From positions 3,782,001 through 3,846,000 of the forward strand of contig CM057058.1 of the NCBI GenBank assembly GCA_029945375.1: a stretch of DNA of 64,000 nt, written 5' to 3'. Below the pieces are notes generated by a model. It saw only the letters and a list, made by a program, of their open reading frames with translations. It had not been told where the DNA came from and did not search any database. The DNA is from Agaricus subrufescens (lineage: Eukaryota; Basidiomycota; Agaricomycetes; Agaricales; Agaricaceae). The translations under genes and the position numbers were made by a program. Of the stretch, positions 12,521 to 24,717 are shown in pieces (position 1 is the first letter of the stretch; each line of letters starts with the position of its first letter).

Positions 12521-13558
12521 CTAGTTATCAACGAATACAAGGGCGGGTCCTGCAACCACTTGGCTCTTCGAACGAGCAATAACGTCATTAGGGAGCGGTG
12601 TGGAATCAAGGGTGGCCCAAATATAGGTGGCGCCGTCGACGGTCTCCGGGTCAGGAATGACACAGTCGTTCAGGGGCATAGAAATTGCCTCGGTGGCACC
12701 TCCGCTTATTATTTGACAGAAAAGATTAGGCTAAACCAGAGTTCAAGTCAGCAATAATATTTAAACGACAGCAAGAATCAATCACAGTTGAGCTGTTGAA
12801 TGCGCCAGAGCTAAATGTCATGAGAGATCCGGCTTTGATAGGATCTGGGTTTGTGATTGTCAATACACGATTGGGTTCAACACCGGTATTACATGTGCCG
12901 CCGACAAGTGGCCCGACTAATGCGAGGGCTTCGTTGGCATTGAGGGCTACGTCGAAGGCAGCAGGGAATGGGAATCCAGTTCCGGAAACAATGTTAAGGG
13001 TACTACTGTGACGGGCCTCATCCGCTATGATGGTGGTGATTCTAGTAAGGAGACTTGGGTCTGCAAGTAGATGAGCTGCACCAGAAAATGTTGAGGAGCC
13101 AATTTGTTCTGCCGTGCGAGCAAATGCCACAACCGATTTGACGTCGTTCAACACACCATCTAGATTAAAGTGGCAGCCAAGTGGGGATTGTCCACCTTCC
13201 TTCACAATGCCTTGTAGGAAAGCTGAGTGCGCGGCTTCTTGATCCTTGATCTTCTCAATGAATCTAACAGGGTCACCCTGGAAACCCGCCGCTGCATAGT
13301 CGGATGCTTGGAACTTCGCCAGGGCCTGCGTGTAAAACATGCCCTCAAGCTGCTCTAAGAGATCAGCGAATTCTGAACGGAACAACTGAGTTCAGTTGAC
13401 CGTCGAGAAAGCTTCATTTGCGTAGACTTACTGAAAATCATAACATCACTGTCAACAACGCGTTTTCCGTAAAGATAGGTCACAGGAGCGGGCATGGCTT
13501 GCACATGGAGTGCACAAGAAACGAGAGAGGCGAGAGCGGAATACAACAGCGCCTTCAT
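12521..13558 (-). CDS. Secreted Ferritin_2 / Rds1-like protein
   Basis: Minus-strand exons 13432..13558, 12786..13372 and 12521..12730 join with phases 1 and 0 and encode 307 aa. Residues 1-21 form a signal peptide (MKALLYSALASLVSCALHVQA). The body matches the fungal ferritin-like (Ferritin_2, stress-response Rds1) family: a DVMIF-KFADLLEQLEGMFY helix across the first splice, KIKDQEAAHSAFL, TIIADEARHS, then an Ala-rich stretch and the C-terminal motif NSSTPNLFCQIISGG with a conserved Cys pair. These proteins have the four-helix fold; the EH and EARH residues resemble metal ligands, but catalysis is unproven. They are usually secreted and stress- or nutrient-induced. Reading through the second intron would stop early, so I chose the 55-nt intron 12731-12785, which restores the family C-terminus ending VVAGPALVFVDN. 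Confidence 0.88.
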
Positions 13559-13610
13559 GACCAACTGATGCTTGCGAGGGCTCTGAGGTATGATGTGTTG
13601 GGATTCTTTG

Positions 13611-13619
13611 CTTATATAC
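13611..13619 (-). promoter_or_regulatory. TATA box of the Ferritin_2 gene
   Basis: The minus strand reads GGTATATAAG about 55 nt upstream of the ATG at 13558, a suitable core-promoter spacing. Confidence 0.55.
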
Positions 13620-13659
13620 CAGAAAATCATGGAGGCGAAGTTGTCATTAACCTGTTATG

Positions 13660-16528
13660 ATCTGGATGCTACCCCGAATATGACCATCTTCCAAAGGGTG
13701 CGTTTCGACGTTCTATCCGAATCATTTGTCGAAAACCGTTCCCTGAATGAGTACCGAGATTCCAGGAACACATCCGAGCTTTTACATCAGCTGCAGAGAC
13801 GAGAAAAGAGCTCATGATTAAGTGAGCGAGAAAAATACCCTAAATCAATGAGAAAATTTCAGCCGGAATAGACCCGACTTTGAAGATCAAACACCAGGTA
13901 ATCGTGATCAGTAGGTTAGATAGATCAAGATCACCCCATTCTCATTATTAGGAAATCATATCGTTGTTACTGGTGGAGGCTATGATGGTCGCGAAAAATT
14001 GGCCGCGGGAATGCCTGGTGTCCTAGTCGCTCTAAGAAAGTAAGCCAAGCAGAAACCAGTTAGGCTTTCAGGGGGTGTCAATACATTGATAAAAGTTTAA
14101 GTGACGGATGCACTGCATATTTCTCTGAATTGTGCCTTGGACTATGATTGCTTTCATTATGTTACGTACTCTCTTTGCATTTGGCGGAAGTTACAGCTGA
14201 GCGTCGGTAAATCATTAGAGATTACTGTGGTCCTAGCAGTATACATCCATACGGCCTGGCCATGTCAGGTTGTTCCCGAACAGCCACTATACCCCGAAGA
14301 TCTTTTGCAATACTGGAAGTGGCACGCGATAGAATCTGGTGTCTCATTGATTAATTAAAGGCATTGCGATTTAGAGTGTTGCACTCTTTCAGACAAACTT
14401 TTGTCACTGCTATTTTCAATCCCCGACTACGGCCGAATTTCTCCTACTCTGCCTCAACAGGACAGTGTGTACGAGGTTAATACTATAGGCTTAAAAACTA
14501 AACAAAGGAGATCCTTGGTAGTAAAGGAATTAGGATGGTCTACAACTCAGGGTCCCAGTATGAAGGTAGCCTTGGCAATGACCCCGAAATCGGATTACTG
14601 AAGGTCCTAGACGACGATTAGGGCCTGGACCTGATGGAATTTGCACTTCCCCCATTCTAAAAAGCGATAATCGGTATGATAATCGCATAACTTCTCGGGA
14701 TGTCATCCTGGAGAAATAGCCCGTGTTAAGGATGTGATCAGACTCGGAACATCCACATCTTAGTTGTTTGGGGGTTGACAAGTTGTATTTAATCCCACTG
14801 AGGCTTATGGTGATCAGAATATTTTGCATGACACATCGGGAATCATTAATGTGATACGAAGTTGGTGCTTAATCTGAAGGGAGCTCTGTTCGGTGTTCTC
14901 TGTACATCAGGACTGGGTCGGTGATCGGTGATGTCATAAGTGAGATCATACTTTATCAAGGGAAATTCTCACTGAAGTACCACCGGCTTCAAATTTTTGG
15001 GGAGTTGCAGGACATGTACATTCAATGCATGACCGCTCTGCGGGGTAATTCTGGGCGGGCGAAGACTAGTAGTTAGGGTAACCGATAGGTCTTGTGGAAC
15101 AAATCTCAGCCAGCACAGGGTCGATGGATATACCCGAGATAGTTAACGCGCGTCGTGATGGGGCTAAGAATATCCTCTTCAAATGATTTGATATGCCAAG
15201 AACTCTTTAATATTTGAAATGAAAAAAGCTACTACCAGGCTACTACTGTTACGTCGATCCAACCAATCGATTCGATTCCATAGCATTGTTACGAATAATC
15301 ATATATCATTTTCGGGAGGATGGCCAAATCTACGGTTGGACAGAGTGAGCAAGTCAGGAATCTGAGTCAGGGACTCGTTCGGCGCTTGGACAATTGTTGC
15401 CTACCGTCAATCCGAACTCTCCGGTTTTCTGTCAAGGTTTTGGAAGTAGGTACACTGCAGCCCACTCGCTAGCGAGGGTAAACAAGGGCAAATAACCATA
15501 CGGGGAGAGACCCCGGCGAAACTGTCACCATTGGTTCGTTCTCTCTGGGCACGACGGGCTCAACGAGGGTTTGGGTACCCGGTAAGAGTCTTGGCGCACT
15601 GACAGGCTTCAGACATACGGTTATAGAATCCTGTTCACTGGCTCCAATTGGTCTTTTGAAGTAGATCGATAGACTTCCAGGTCTTAACAAAATTTTATTC
15701 GTAGTCACGGTTATCCAATGGTCAAGCCGCACACTGGACCCAACGGGTCGATCATACTCATAGATTTCCAAGAACTCACAATGATACCTTCGCCTTTGTT
15801 ACTCAAAGTGGGCTCTCAAATTACGTAGTGGAAACAGGTCTCGACAAGCTCAGAAATACCGACACGGTGGACGCTATGGGTGACAATACAGCCTATATTT
15901 CCGGCTGTACGAGCACACCCGAGGCAATTGCAGGAATTACATGATGGATTATAGATGCCTTTTTTGAAGTAAGCGGTAGGAGTAAATAACCAGAGTGCAT
16001 GTGTTTCAGGTTATGGACGACGCCATATTCGATTTCCCGAAAAACATAACTTCGAACCCCCCTATCTGTAACCATCTTATCCTGGATTTCTTTCACCAGT
16101 CAGTAGAATTTTAGCCAATCAGGGGATGGGTAATTGTTGTGACGTTGATTCACAGGAGGTTATTTGATACTGTTGAAGAGATTGTAAGCCTTGCAATCAG
16201 CCTGATCAATGGAAAGGGGGGTTGGGCTCGTAGAAATAGATATATATAAGGCCCACTGAGAGGTAGCATAGAAGATGGAAGGACACGAGTAGGAACGGGA
16301 GTGTTTAGAGGTAGGTTCCGTACATCCAGTGGCTGAGGTCAGGCGTTATGATACTCTTTCAATTCGTTATTTACTAGACTGGATGAACCTGTTGTCTACG
16401 GAGGCAGAGAGGACTGTCAGTTCATCGAGAAGCGTCTGGTCAACTCTTGCTCGTACCAACTAATCTACATTTTCAATATACTACAGTCTGGATTACAGGA
16501 CTACTTTACTCGATAAGATGCTCGTACA
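13660..16528. other. Long intergenic region, nothing recognised
   Basis: No coherent coding sequence was found. A TATATATAAG at 16241-16250 resembles a plus-strand core promoter, but no gene follows it before the convergent transporter gene, so it may serve a non-coding transcript or be chance. Confidence 0.4.
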
Positions 16529-18243
16529 CTAGAAAATAGTTTCAATAGCATATGCGTTGACAGCTGTCATAGTGATAAACATGAGGACGTATTGGGGTAT
16601 TAAAAACGCTGCGATGTGCTCAGACGACCCAGTGCCACTATACACTTGTGTGATATAAACTTGTGTTGTCGCTGTTGGAAGGCAAGAAAAAAACCTATGA
16701 AATCTGTTGAGTCGGATGTGAATATAGTGAAATTGAATGGAGCTGACATGCAAACGAATAAAAGCACTTTATCATCTTTGAAGATAATACCTGCATTGGC
16801 CAAACCATGGGAGATCAACACGCCGAGAATAGGTGCAAGGATCATTTTCCCAACAGCCAATCCCATGATCGCACCGACAGGCAAGGTACGCCATTGTGTC
16901 AAAGGAACGTTTAGTCGCGCAAGTGACGATCCCAGACATATCAATCCAATGGGGATGGAAGCCGCTCCAATGAATGTGGCGGTATCTTGGATAAACGCAA
17001 GTGGGGGTTGTCCGTCTGGTGCGGAGGGTATATGAACACCTTCGACTGGGATGAAAAGCGCTTTGAGTGTTGGGACTAATGATATTGGAAGAGCAATAAA
17101 CATTGCGATGGATATGGGATTGAATAGGCCTCGAATGAAAGAAAGGCAGATTCCTGAAGATAGGCGGACATAATGTAGCCATGACCGTATTGGAGGGCCG
17201 ACAGAAGGCGCTCTTCCGCTGGCTGGCAGATCAGCTTCTACAGCATCAAGTGGAGTTGCTGAAGGTTTGACTGTGCTAAGAGGGGAGGTTAGTGTCGTTA
17301 TCGTATCCTCTTGACCGGAGGAAATATTATTGGAAATGGCTGGCTGAGTAATCTCGGGAACAGTAGCCTTTTCCTCGTCTGTTGGTGATATTTCTGTTAC
17401 TTGTGATGGAGTTGATTTTCGGCTCTTGATCTTTATGTATTGAAGAACACGCTGCCGCTGTGCCCTGACTTTTGCCTGGAGGACCTCAGTCTCGACATCA
17501 GGACCCACAAAATCCCACGCGATCCAACGATGGAGACCAAGTGGAAAGAGTGTTATCTTCCAATAAATTATACAGCGATTGGGCCAGAGTATCTCACAAC
17601 TCACCATGAAAACAAGGATAAAAACGGAAATATAGGCAACTGCGAGATTTTGATCATGCGTTCCATTGAAGGGTGTGTTTCCAGTGAGGCTCAAGATAAC
17701 GGCAGTGGCTGAAAACCAATACATTAGCTAGGCACAGAAGACGTGAAATGAAGGGGAAGTGAAGTAACCGCACAGATGTCTCCCACGTTACCAAATGCTC
17801 CAGCGATGAGAATCCCAAATCGAAACCGGTGAGGCACCCAGAAGAACTGTTTCACAATCCAGGCGATGACCCCTCCTAGAACCTCATACAACACAGCTAC
17901 AAGGACTAAGGGTCCTGTCAGGGGGATGTATCAACATTGCTTTTCAGTTATCAGGCGGCGGAGCGGACCTAAAGCCTTGATATTGTCTGTGGAGAACGAG
18001 GGTACAATCTTGGAGAATAAGAGGCAAGGGAGCGTAATATTAAGCGCGACCTGACCGGCCCCCCTTGCAGCAACAGGTGGGAAAATGTCTGCCTTCGTTA
18101 TAAGGATACCACTTGCAACACCGGCAGCCCTGCAAAGCTACCATCGTCAAATTCAGTCATTAAAATTGTGGTGAGCGATAAACGTACAGACGAATCAATG
18201 GACGACATGAAATCCAGATCAAAGAGCCTGCGGGGATAGACAT
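16529..18243 (-). CDS. Auxin efflux carrier (AEC) family membrane transporter
   Basis: Minus-strand exons 18188..18243, 17969..18129, 17774..17914, 16748..17708 and 16529..16694 join without a frame break (494 aa). The N-terminus MSIPAGSLIWISCRPLIRL and the following GILITKADIFPP match the first helices of the Mem_trans/AEC family (yeast ECM3-like). GNVGDISTAVILSLTG and PFNGTHDQNLAVAYISVF are family signatures. A long hydrophilic Ser/Thr/Glu loop of ~120 residues follows, then a C-terminal bundle (SIAMFIALPISLVPTLKALF, LICLGSSLARLNVP, MFFSCLPTATTQVYITQVY). The protein is an integral membrane carrier, probably of the ER or plasma membrane, with unknown substrate. The start was chosen because only this ATG gives the AGSLIWIS motif. 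Acceptor 16695 was preferred over one 8 nt upstream because it restores MFFSCLPTATTQ. Confidence 0.9.
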
Positions 18244-18280
18244 TGGGAAGGTTAAGAAGTCGGGACATGATAATTCCAGT

Positions 18281-18290
18281 GTTTATATAC
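18281..18290 (-). promoter_or_regulatory. TATA box of the AEC transporter gene
   Basis: The minus strand reads GTATATAAAC about 40 nt upstream of the ATG at 18243. Confidence 0.5.
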
Positions 18291-18299
18291 TTTTGCAAA

Positions 18300-18974
18300 G
18301 GTTATTTTTGTCGGGGCATTCCGCCGGCTCGCCGAGGCATTGAATCAGGGCATCATACATGTGGCTTGATCCATGATCCCTGATTGGTCAAGCACTGCTG
18401 GGCCAGGCCATTCAAACAACCTTGTCAACCTAGACACCAGATATTCGGTACCATTCAGCTAACTCCTGAGCAGTTGGAAGTTCTGGTCGGCCATGGACGT
18501 ACCTGTATAAATTACCACTGGTTCTCCAAACGTTTGGTCTCGTCCTTTAAACTTCCTATTGCTTGCTGCCAGACCTCGACGGCGGTCCTTGAAGCCTCGA
18601 GATTGTTTCACGGCTCTCACATTGCTGGATAGCTCGTGCCCCCAGCAAAGACAACCTTAAGCTGCCTATATAAACCAACCATGTAATCGAGAAAAGTCGC
18701 CGGTGCGGGCTTGGAGTCCAAACTCGTGCCATCCTGGAGATGGATAGGGGGACTTTCCTTCAGTAGCACTCGTGCAAGTGACTGGTCAAATGCGAGTGTA
18801 GCACTGTAGAAAAGGCGTACCAGTAGTTTCGCGCAGTGCAAAGCCGTTTTCGTTACGCACGGTCACGCGGATGAGCTATTGGAGTGGATCGGCGATCGCG
18901 ATCTTTACAAGCTAGTGCTCCAAGCTCGTATCCATCAAGATGGAAAATTTTCTGAATCTCACAGTGGCGGCTAA
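18300..18974. other. Intergenic with a weak minus-strand coding trace
   Basis: The minus strand at 18841-18617 reads a plausible helical segment (SLARVLLKESPPIHLQDGT), followed near 18600-18540 by EASRTAVEVWQQAIGSLKDE in another frame. It looks like a fragment of a decayed gene that I cannot identify. Confidence 0.35.
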
Positions 18975-19150
18975 CTGAAAGTCACCAACAATGGGCGACC
19001 AAACTAAGAACAAGCGGAAAATAAGCAGATACGAACGTCTCTATTCAGGGAAAAGGAAGAGAAACGAAAAACTACTGTACTCGCCACCCTCACTACTATT
19101 TAAGCTTTACATTTGTGTACGACCTACAGGTGTTCCGGTAGCCCTACGCT
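18975..19150 (+). repeat. Dispersed repeat, copy A
   Basis: About 170 bp matches 34690-34860 in the same orientation. Shared strings include CGTCTCTATTCA, GAAACTAAAACTACT-like and CCCTCACTACTA. Both copies hold a small frame starting MGD-TKN with RLYS-KR-R, but downstream frames diverge. Confidence 0.7.
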
Positions 19151-19320
19151 AACATATCTAGTTTATAATTGCATCCATCTCTTGGCACGTCAAAATGAGG
19201 AAAAGTTCATCATCCCGTTTCACATTCTACTGGGTTTCAAGGGAGTCGGCGATGGGTTCGATCAGTGATTAGATGATCCCGTAGCTCTTGTGTTAGTTAC
19301 GACGAAGCCTGTATCCCATC

Positions 19321-22300
19321 ATGTTCTTCCCGCTTTCCCTCATTCTTTTGGCCCTACTGGCCTATGGCCAGTCTCCCGACCTATTAGGAGATCTGCCTCT
19401 TGCCGTGAAAACTCCATACCTGCATGCATGGGTTAGAAGCGACAGCTCTCAAGCTCCACAACAAGTGTGGCCAAAACTTTTCACTCAAGAAAATGTGAGA
19501 CACGCCTTCTATATGCTGCATGTACAATACTTCTCCTTGATTCTCAGAACCTCGGGTGGAACGGAATAGTTCGTGTGGATGATCAACCCTACCAGTGGTT
19601 GGGTAACACCCTCACATCTATCGCCAACTTCTCTACCACGGTCGCACGTATAATAACGCCGACTAAAACAATATTTACCATTAAAGCTGGCCAAATGAAG
19701 TTCAATGCCACTTTCTTCAGCCCTATTGAGGTCGATTCTCATTCTTATTTTTGATGATATTACCCTGAGGGCCGTCGTCACAGCCGAACAACTACACGCG
19801 TCAATCGATCCCATTCATTTACTTATTCGTCGATGGGTTCGTTGCAGATGATGGGATACCACATACGGTTCAAATGTATTCTGACATCTCTGCTGGTGAG
19901 TGTAAGCCTCTTGTGGTGACAGACCGGAAAGGCACTAAAAGCTGATTTAGAATGGGTAAGCCACGATGCAACCAACAAAGTGAGATGGGGTACACAGAAC
20001 AAAAGCAACATGGTCTACCATCACGTCGCACGTGAGGAGCCACAATCAATGGTCGACACTGATGATACGGCCGAGGATGGAACAGCATACTACGCTACCT
20101 TACAGGTGATTTGGAGCTGTGCTTCTGTCGCCGGCCTGATAATTTATTTTCGTCTAGCGGTCCGGTGTCACGTGGCAGACCGGTGCCGACGTCGATTGTC
20201 GAACCAATTTTTCCAGAGTAGGGAGTCTATTAAATTCAGGAGACAATCAGTTCCGTGCCATCAGCGAGTGCGTATGTGGAAAATAAGGTCTTTTCTTAGC
20301 TAATCTTGTCCAGCTCCTGGCCCGTTTTCTCGCTGGCAGTCGACTTGGGGTCAATCAACCCTAGGAGTCAGCCAGACCCTGTTGTTTGGGCATTGGGTCT
20401 TGTCCGCGATCCTCTTGTAAAGTACACCACAGAGTCTGGATTTCAAAGCCGATCCGGTTACTATTGGTCCGCGTATCAGGACGTCGACGATGTAGTACGT
20501 GCCGATGTTCGTTTCCATGCCGGAGTGGATAGCAATGGTTAACCCCTCATATCTAGATTTCTGATTTTCTCGTGGACTTTCCGAGCGCCAGGCAAAGAGG
20601 TCAAACTTTTGATGATCAAATTCTCAACGCTGCCCTCCAAATCTCTCATGAGTATGCTGGGATCGTGTCACTGGTGACGAGGCAAATTTTTGCATCAATG
20701 GATATTACTATCCCGGTCGATGGGGAAAAGCAGTCAAATCCTTCTGATGTAAAGATTTTCATGAAGGACATCTCTATCTCTACGTGAGTGCGATCACGGA
20801 TAAGCGCGGATACCGTTGACTCCGTTTGTACAGACGTGCTAACCCCGTTGAGGTTATCTACGCTGCTCTTCCTGCGCTACTTTATCTCAACGCTTCTTTC
20901 GCCCGTGATCTCTTGTCGCCTTTACTTGACTACCAAAATACATCTTCAGCCTATCGAAACAATTATGCTTCACCTGACCTGGGTTCGTGTACCAACGACC
21001 CTGCCGTACACTATCATGATTCTAACAGCACGACCCAGGATACAGCTACCCTGTTATCAGTGGCAACACTAGCGATACTAAGGAGCTTGCACTTGAACGT
21101 ACGTGAAAGAATTGCTTCCCATACTTTTTCGACCTCAGTCCCATTGTACGAAAGATTGCGGGAACATGCTCATCATGACATATGCTCATGCGGTTAAGTC
21201 TGGTGACCTCTCCCTCATTTCTAACTATGTCAGTGACTGCCAGCTCTCACTACAAACACTCACCTGACAAGATCTATCAGCATCCGCTACTCCAAACATG
21301 GGCTGAATACCTTGTTCAGAACTCGCTACGCCCCAATGACGCTATATCACCAGATGGCTATGGTTATTCTGACATGTCTAATTTGGCGCTGAAGGGCATA
21401 CTGGGAGTTTATTCCATGGGCAAGATTGATGAGGCCATCAATCCTTCTAACACTACTTTTACGGTTTGTTCTTTTGTTCACCTATCCAACCTTGATTATC
21501 TTCATAGATATATACAGGATAAAGCACATGAACTTATTGCGAACTGGATCCAACTCGCTGTGATTGACACACATATCCAAGCCGAGTATGGAAAGACCAG
21601 CACATGGGGATTAATGTACAACCTCTTCCCTGCTGTTTGGCTCGAGACGGGATTAATTGCAGATGATGTACGTTTCTCCATAGCCGATCGTTTTCAACTT
21701 TCATTGTGTTTTTAAATATAGCTTTTGGATCATGAGGCGCAGTTCTACTCCCTCAATGCACGTGAGTATTTGAATGGTTATCATAGTATAGTTGTTCTTT
21801 CTGAATGGCGTTTTCAAGCTCCGATGGGTCAAAGTTACAGTCTTGATAGCGAAAAAGGTAAAGGTGTGGCATATCCTCGTACGTTAAGCCTACAGATTAC
21901 ACTTCATGCTCCTGATCTTGCACGTTAGATTGGGCTCTAATGACAGCTGCAATAATCCCTTCGGAATTCACATCTGTTCGCGACACCCTCATCAAGTCAA
22001 CTTATCTCCAAGCCTACAACACAACGAGGGTTTACCCACTACCGATGAGGTACAAAGCATCTAACGGAAGAGGCATTTCGAGATTTACAGGAAGGTTTGT
22101 CTCAATTCTGCGTATAAGTTACCCCAAGCATGTTGACGTTCCTGCAAGTCCCGCTCACGGGGCCGCTTTCGGAATTCTGGCTATGGGGTGCGTTCCAGTT
22201 ATATACCCCTGTTTCAAATTTTAACCCACGCGCTTGGTTAGAATGAAGAATGTTCAATTAAGTTCCTCGGGTCACCGGAATGAAGCGAATGTAATCACAG

Positions 22301-22836
22301 GAAAGAAGAATCCAGTACCTGCAATTGTAGGGGGTGTAATTGGCGGGTTGGCGGTCCTTCTTATTTTGGCGAGTGTCGTATACTTCTGGCGCAGAAGGGG
22401 GCTGCAGAAATCCGGAATTAGTCCGCGCAAAAAAAACTCGAATTTGCAGCCCTTCGTCACTCAACATGAGTTCGCACATACCCAAGAAAACGACTGCCAG
22501 CTGCTCGAACAAAGTGCCGTGGTGGATCTCAATCCCCTGTCCCAGGGGGCCTCGCTATCGAGACCATTTCGTATGAAGAGATCATATTCGGGGAGCAATC
22601 ATCAACCTCCCACAAGGACTATCATTCCTCAGATTCTACCGTTCCAACCATTATCGAGTAAACAAAGGTTAGATGGAGACCAACAGCCGCCTTTCGAGCC
22701 AAATACTCCAACCCCCGCATACTCAGATTCCGCGGTTGGATCTGGGGGAGAAGAAATTTTGAGGGCTGAGGTAATTGAACTGAGAAGAGAAATGGAAGCT
22801 ATTAGAATTATGACACAACCCCCACCTAGTTACTGA
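19321..22836 (+). CDS. GtaA-like glutaminase with C-terminal membrane anchor
   Basis: Seventeen exons splice in frame to 878 aa: 19321..19494, 19548..19730, 19784..19895, 19951..20105, 20158..20267, 20314..20494, 20557..20783, 20834..20982, 21039..21098, 21155..21228, 21281..21463, 21518..21667, 21722..21761, 21819..21857, 21929..22094, 22149..22187, 22242..22836. A signal peptide (FFPLSLILLALLAYG) precedes SPYLHAWVR-like and QQVWPKLFT motifs of the glutaminase A family (DUF5127/DUF4965/DUF1793). Further family motifs are GWNGIVRVDDQPYQWLG, YSDISAEWVS, DSWPVFSLAVDLG, NPVEVIYAALPALLYLNAS, HCGNMLIMTYAHAVKSGD, LALKGILGV, EYGKTSTWGLMYNL and GSPAHGAAFGILAM. The family hydrolyses glutamine outside the cell. 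Unlike secreted forms, this one ends with a TM helix (VGGVIGGLAVLLILASVVYF) followed by WRRR and a ~140-residue cytosolic tail. No lesion was seen. Confidence 0.9.
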
Positions 22837-22874
22837 TAGGAACACATTAGTTACTGATGGGAACACATTAATAG
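22827..22874 (+). repeat. Short tandem repeat at the glutaminase 3' end
   Basis: TAGTTACTGATRGGAACACAT occurs twice in tandem (units ~24 bp). The first copy includes the stop codon of the glutaminase. Confidence 0.75.
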
Positions 22875-24284
22875 TTATGGAAGTCGAATCGTACGACGAG
22901 TGATATATTAATTATATGAATAGAGGGTCGCTGGTATTTATTTTGAATATAATCATGTACATGGCAAACATTACGAGCTTGACGCGCCTTTCAAGCTTCA
23001 AACTATGTCACATGGAACAGCATCTAATTCACAAAATGAGGGGTGATCATGGAGTGATCCACGCCATCTTATATATGTAAACACATTTTTCTTCCCACCT
23101 TGTCATTCGACTATTCGGATCCCGAAACACCCTTAATGTACAGTAAGTAAGGGTGCGCTTAGAATTCATATTTCATAATTTGTATATACACCCTTCAGAG
23201 CACCGCGGAGTTAATCCTGTGTTCCTCTCTCCAAAATTGAATGTGTATACATCGGCAGAAATGCAGCATGGATCAACGACACTTCGAGTGATAGAAAGTC
23301 AAAGCGAAACATCTGGAAGGTACAGTATCCGCCGTTGGCGGTACCTGTTCAGCTATCACGTATCTGTCTTCATTTATCAAATATGAGCATTGTAGCACAA
23401 GGTTCCCTCTCATTGTCTGATAGACAGTAGAATGTTTTTTTCTTCGAGCGTGGATTACATACCGTGAGCGCTATGCTATTCGCTCATTGTAATGTGTTTG
23501 GGATAAACTTTTTTGCAGCTGGACCCTGATATTTCGTAAACGACATCACTGTCAGCTATGCCGCTGAATACAATGTGGCTTTTCAACCCTCGGCGTCTGC
23601 TAGAACTGGTGTAGAAGGTTGGAGGGATGTAAAAAGAAGAACTGAACCCTCGGGTGATAGCTAAGGCTTATATTGAACTTCCCAAGACAGGTAGAAGCCA
23701 ACCCATACCAGTGAAACAGATCTGAAAGTGATTGATAGGCCAAGATAAACAAACAATCATTCCGAGTATGACAACGATGATCATTGACTCCCGCAATTGG
23801 GGTTAAAATTAGAAATAAGACGCTTCAGTTGTTACAGAAGGTGATGGTTACGATGGTTTGGGCGGGACAAATGCCTTGAATTTGATATAATCCCACCCAG
23901 TAGGCTAATCAGATTCGTTCGGGACGAATCGTCGGCCAGTAGCGATAGATTTGAGATTCTATAAATGGAAAACAGGGGGCGGAGATGATTCATCATTTCT
24001 CGAGCTGTCTTTTCTCATACGAACGGTCGCAGTATCGTAGTACTGACTTCTTAATACGTGTCTGGTAAGTTACAGCGTGTACTATTCATAAAGGTCAATA
24101 TGTTAATAAGTCATGATAGGCATAATAGCGTGCGGGGCTCAAGCAATGCCATTTCCTGGGACTTTATACTACCAGTCGCTACTCGCCGGTTGTTTTTATA
24201 TGTTGATCGAGTGGGAGTTAAATCAGTTACCACGTCAATTAACATCTTCACTGATGATGCGTTTTCCAGAATGTAGTTCGTGTG
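22875..24284. other. Intergenic, nothing recognised
   Basis: Low coding potential in all frames; it contains TATA-like and AT-rich stretches but no supportable gene. Confidence 0.45.
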
Positions 24285-24553
24285 GCATCATAGCATTTTC
24301 TACGGGTGTAGCAACCACCACGGAGGCGAACATACGTCTCAATTTATCAAAAGCAGTCCATGTGCTTCAAGTTTCGAGATTCGTTGATGTGGCATATAAT
24401 AAGACGATAATCGACTGCTCCTTCTTCCAGTATACCTTTTCCCCCACATTCGTTCATCTCTAATTATTCGCTCATTAAAGGCTGTGGTGGTCTTTACTTC
24501 TAATTGTAGATCCCTCTCACGCCGACACTCGTTGATTATAATTTCTTCACCTG

Positions 24554-24578
24554 CGTGGAACGACTTTGGCTACTAGCC
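24554..24578 (+). promoter_or_regulatory. Conserved upstream element of secreted paralog 1
   Basis: CGTGGAACGACTTTGGCTAC begins 164 nt before the ATG and is almost identical to 29129-29153, 137 nt before the ATG of the paralog. The surrounding promoter has diverged much more, so this is a candidate factor-binding site or transcription-start element. Confidence 0.5.
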
Positions 24579-24717
24579 ACCGCAAACTCCTACAACTCAT
24601 AACTTTTGCTTGGAAACGTTTTCTGCTTGTTTTATTCGAACTATCAGATCCATTCGAAATTCATAACATTTTCTTCTATACCCTTCAACCTTTTCGTTTT
24701 TCTAAAAAAAATAAACA

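Noticed and set aside
16241..16250. TATATATAAG as a promoter of a plus-strand gene
   Set aside because: No reading frame follows before the convergent AEC transporter gene; kept only as a note.
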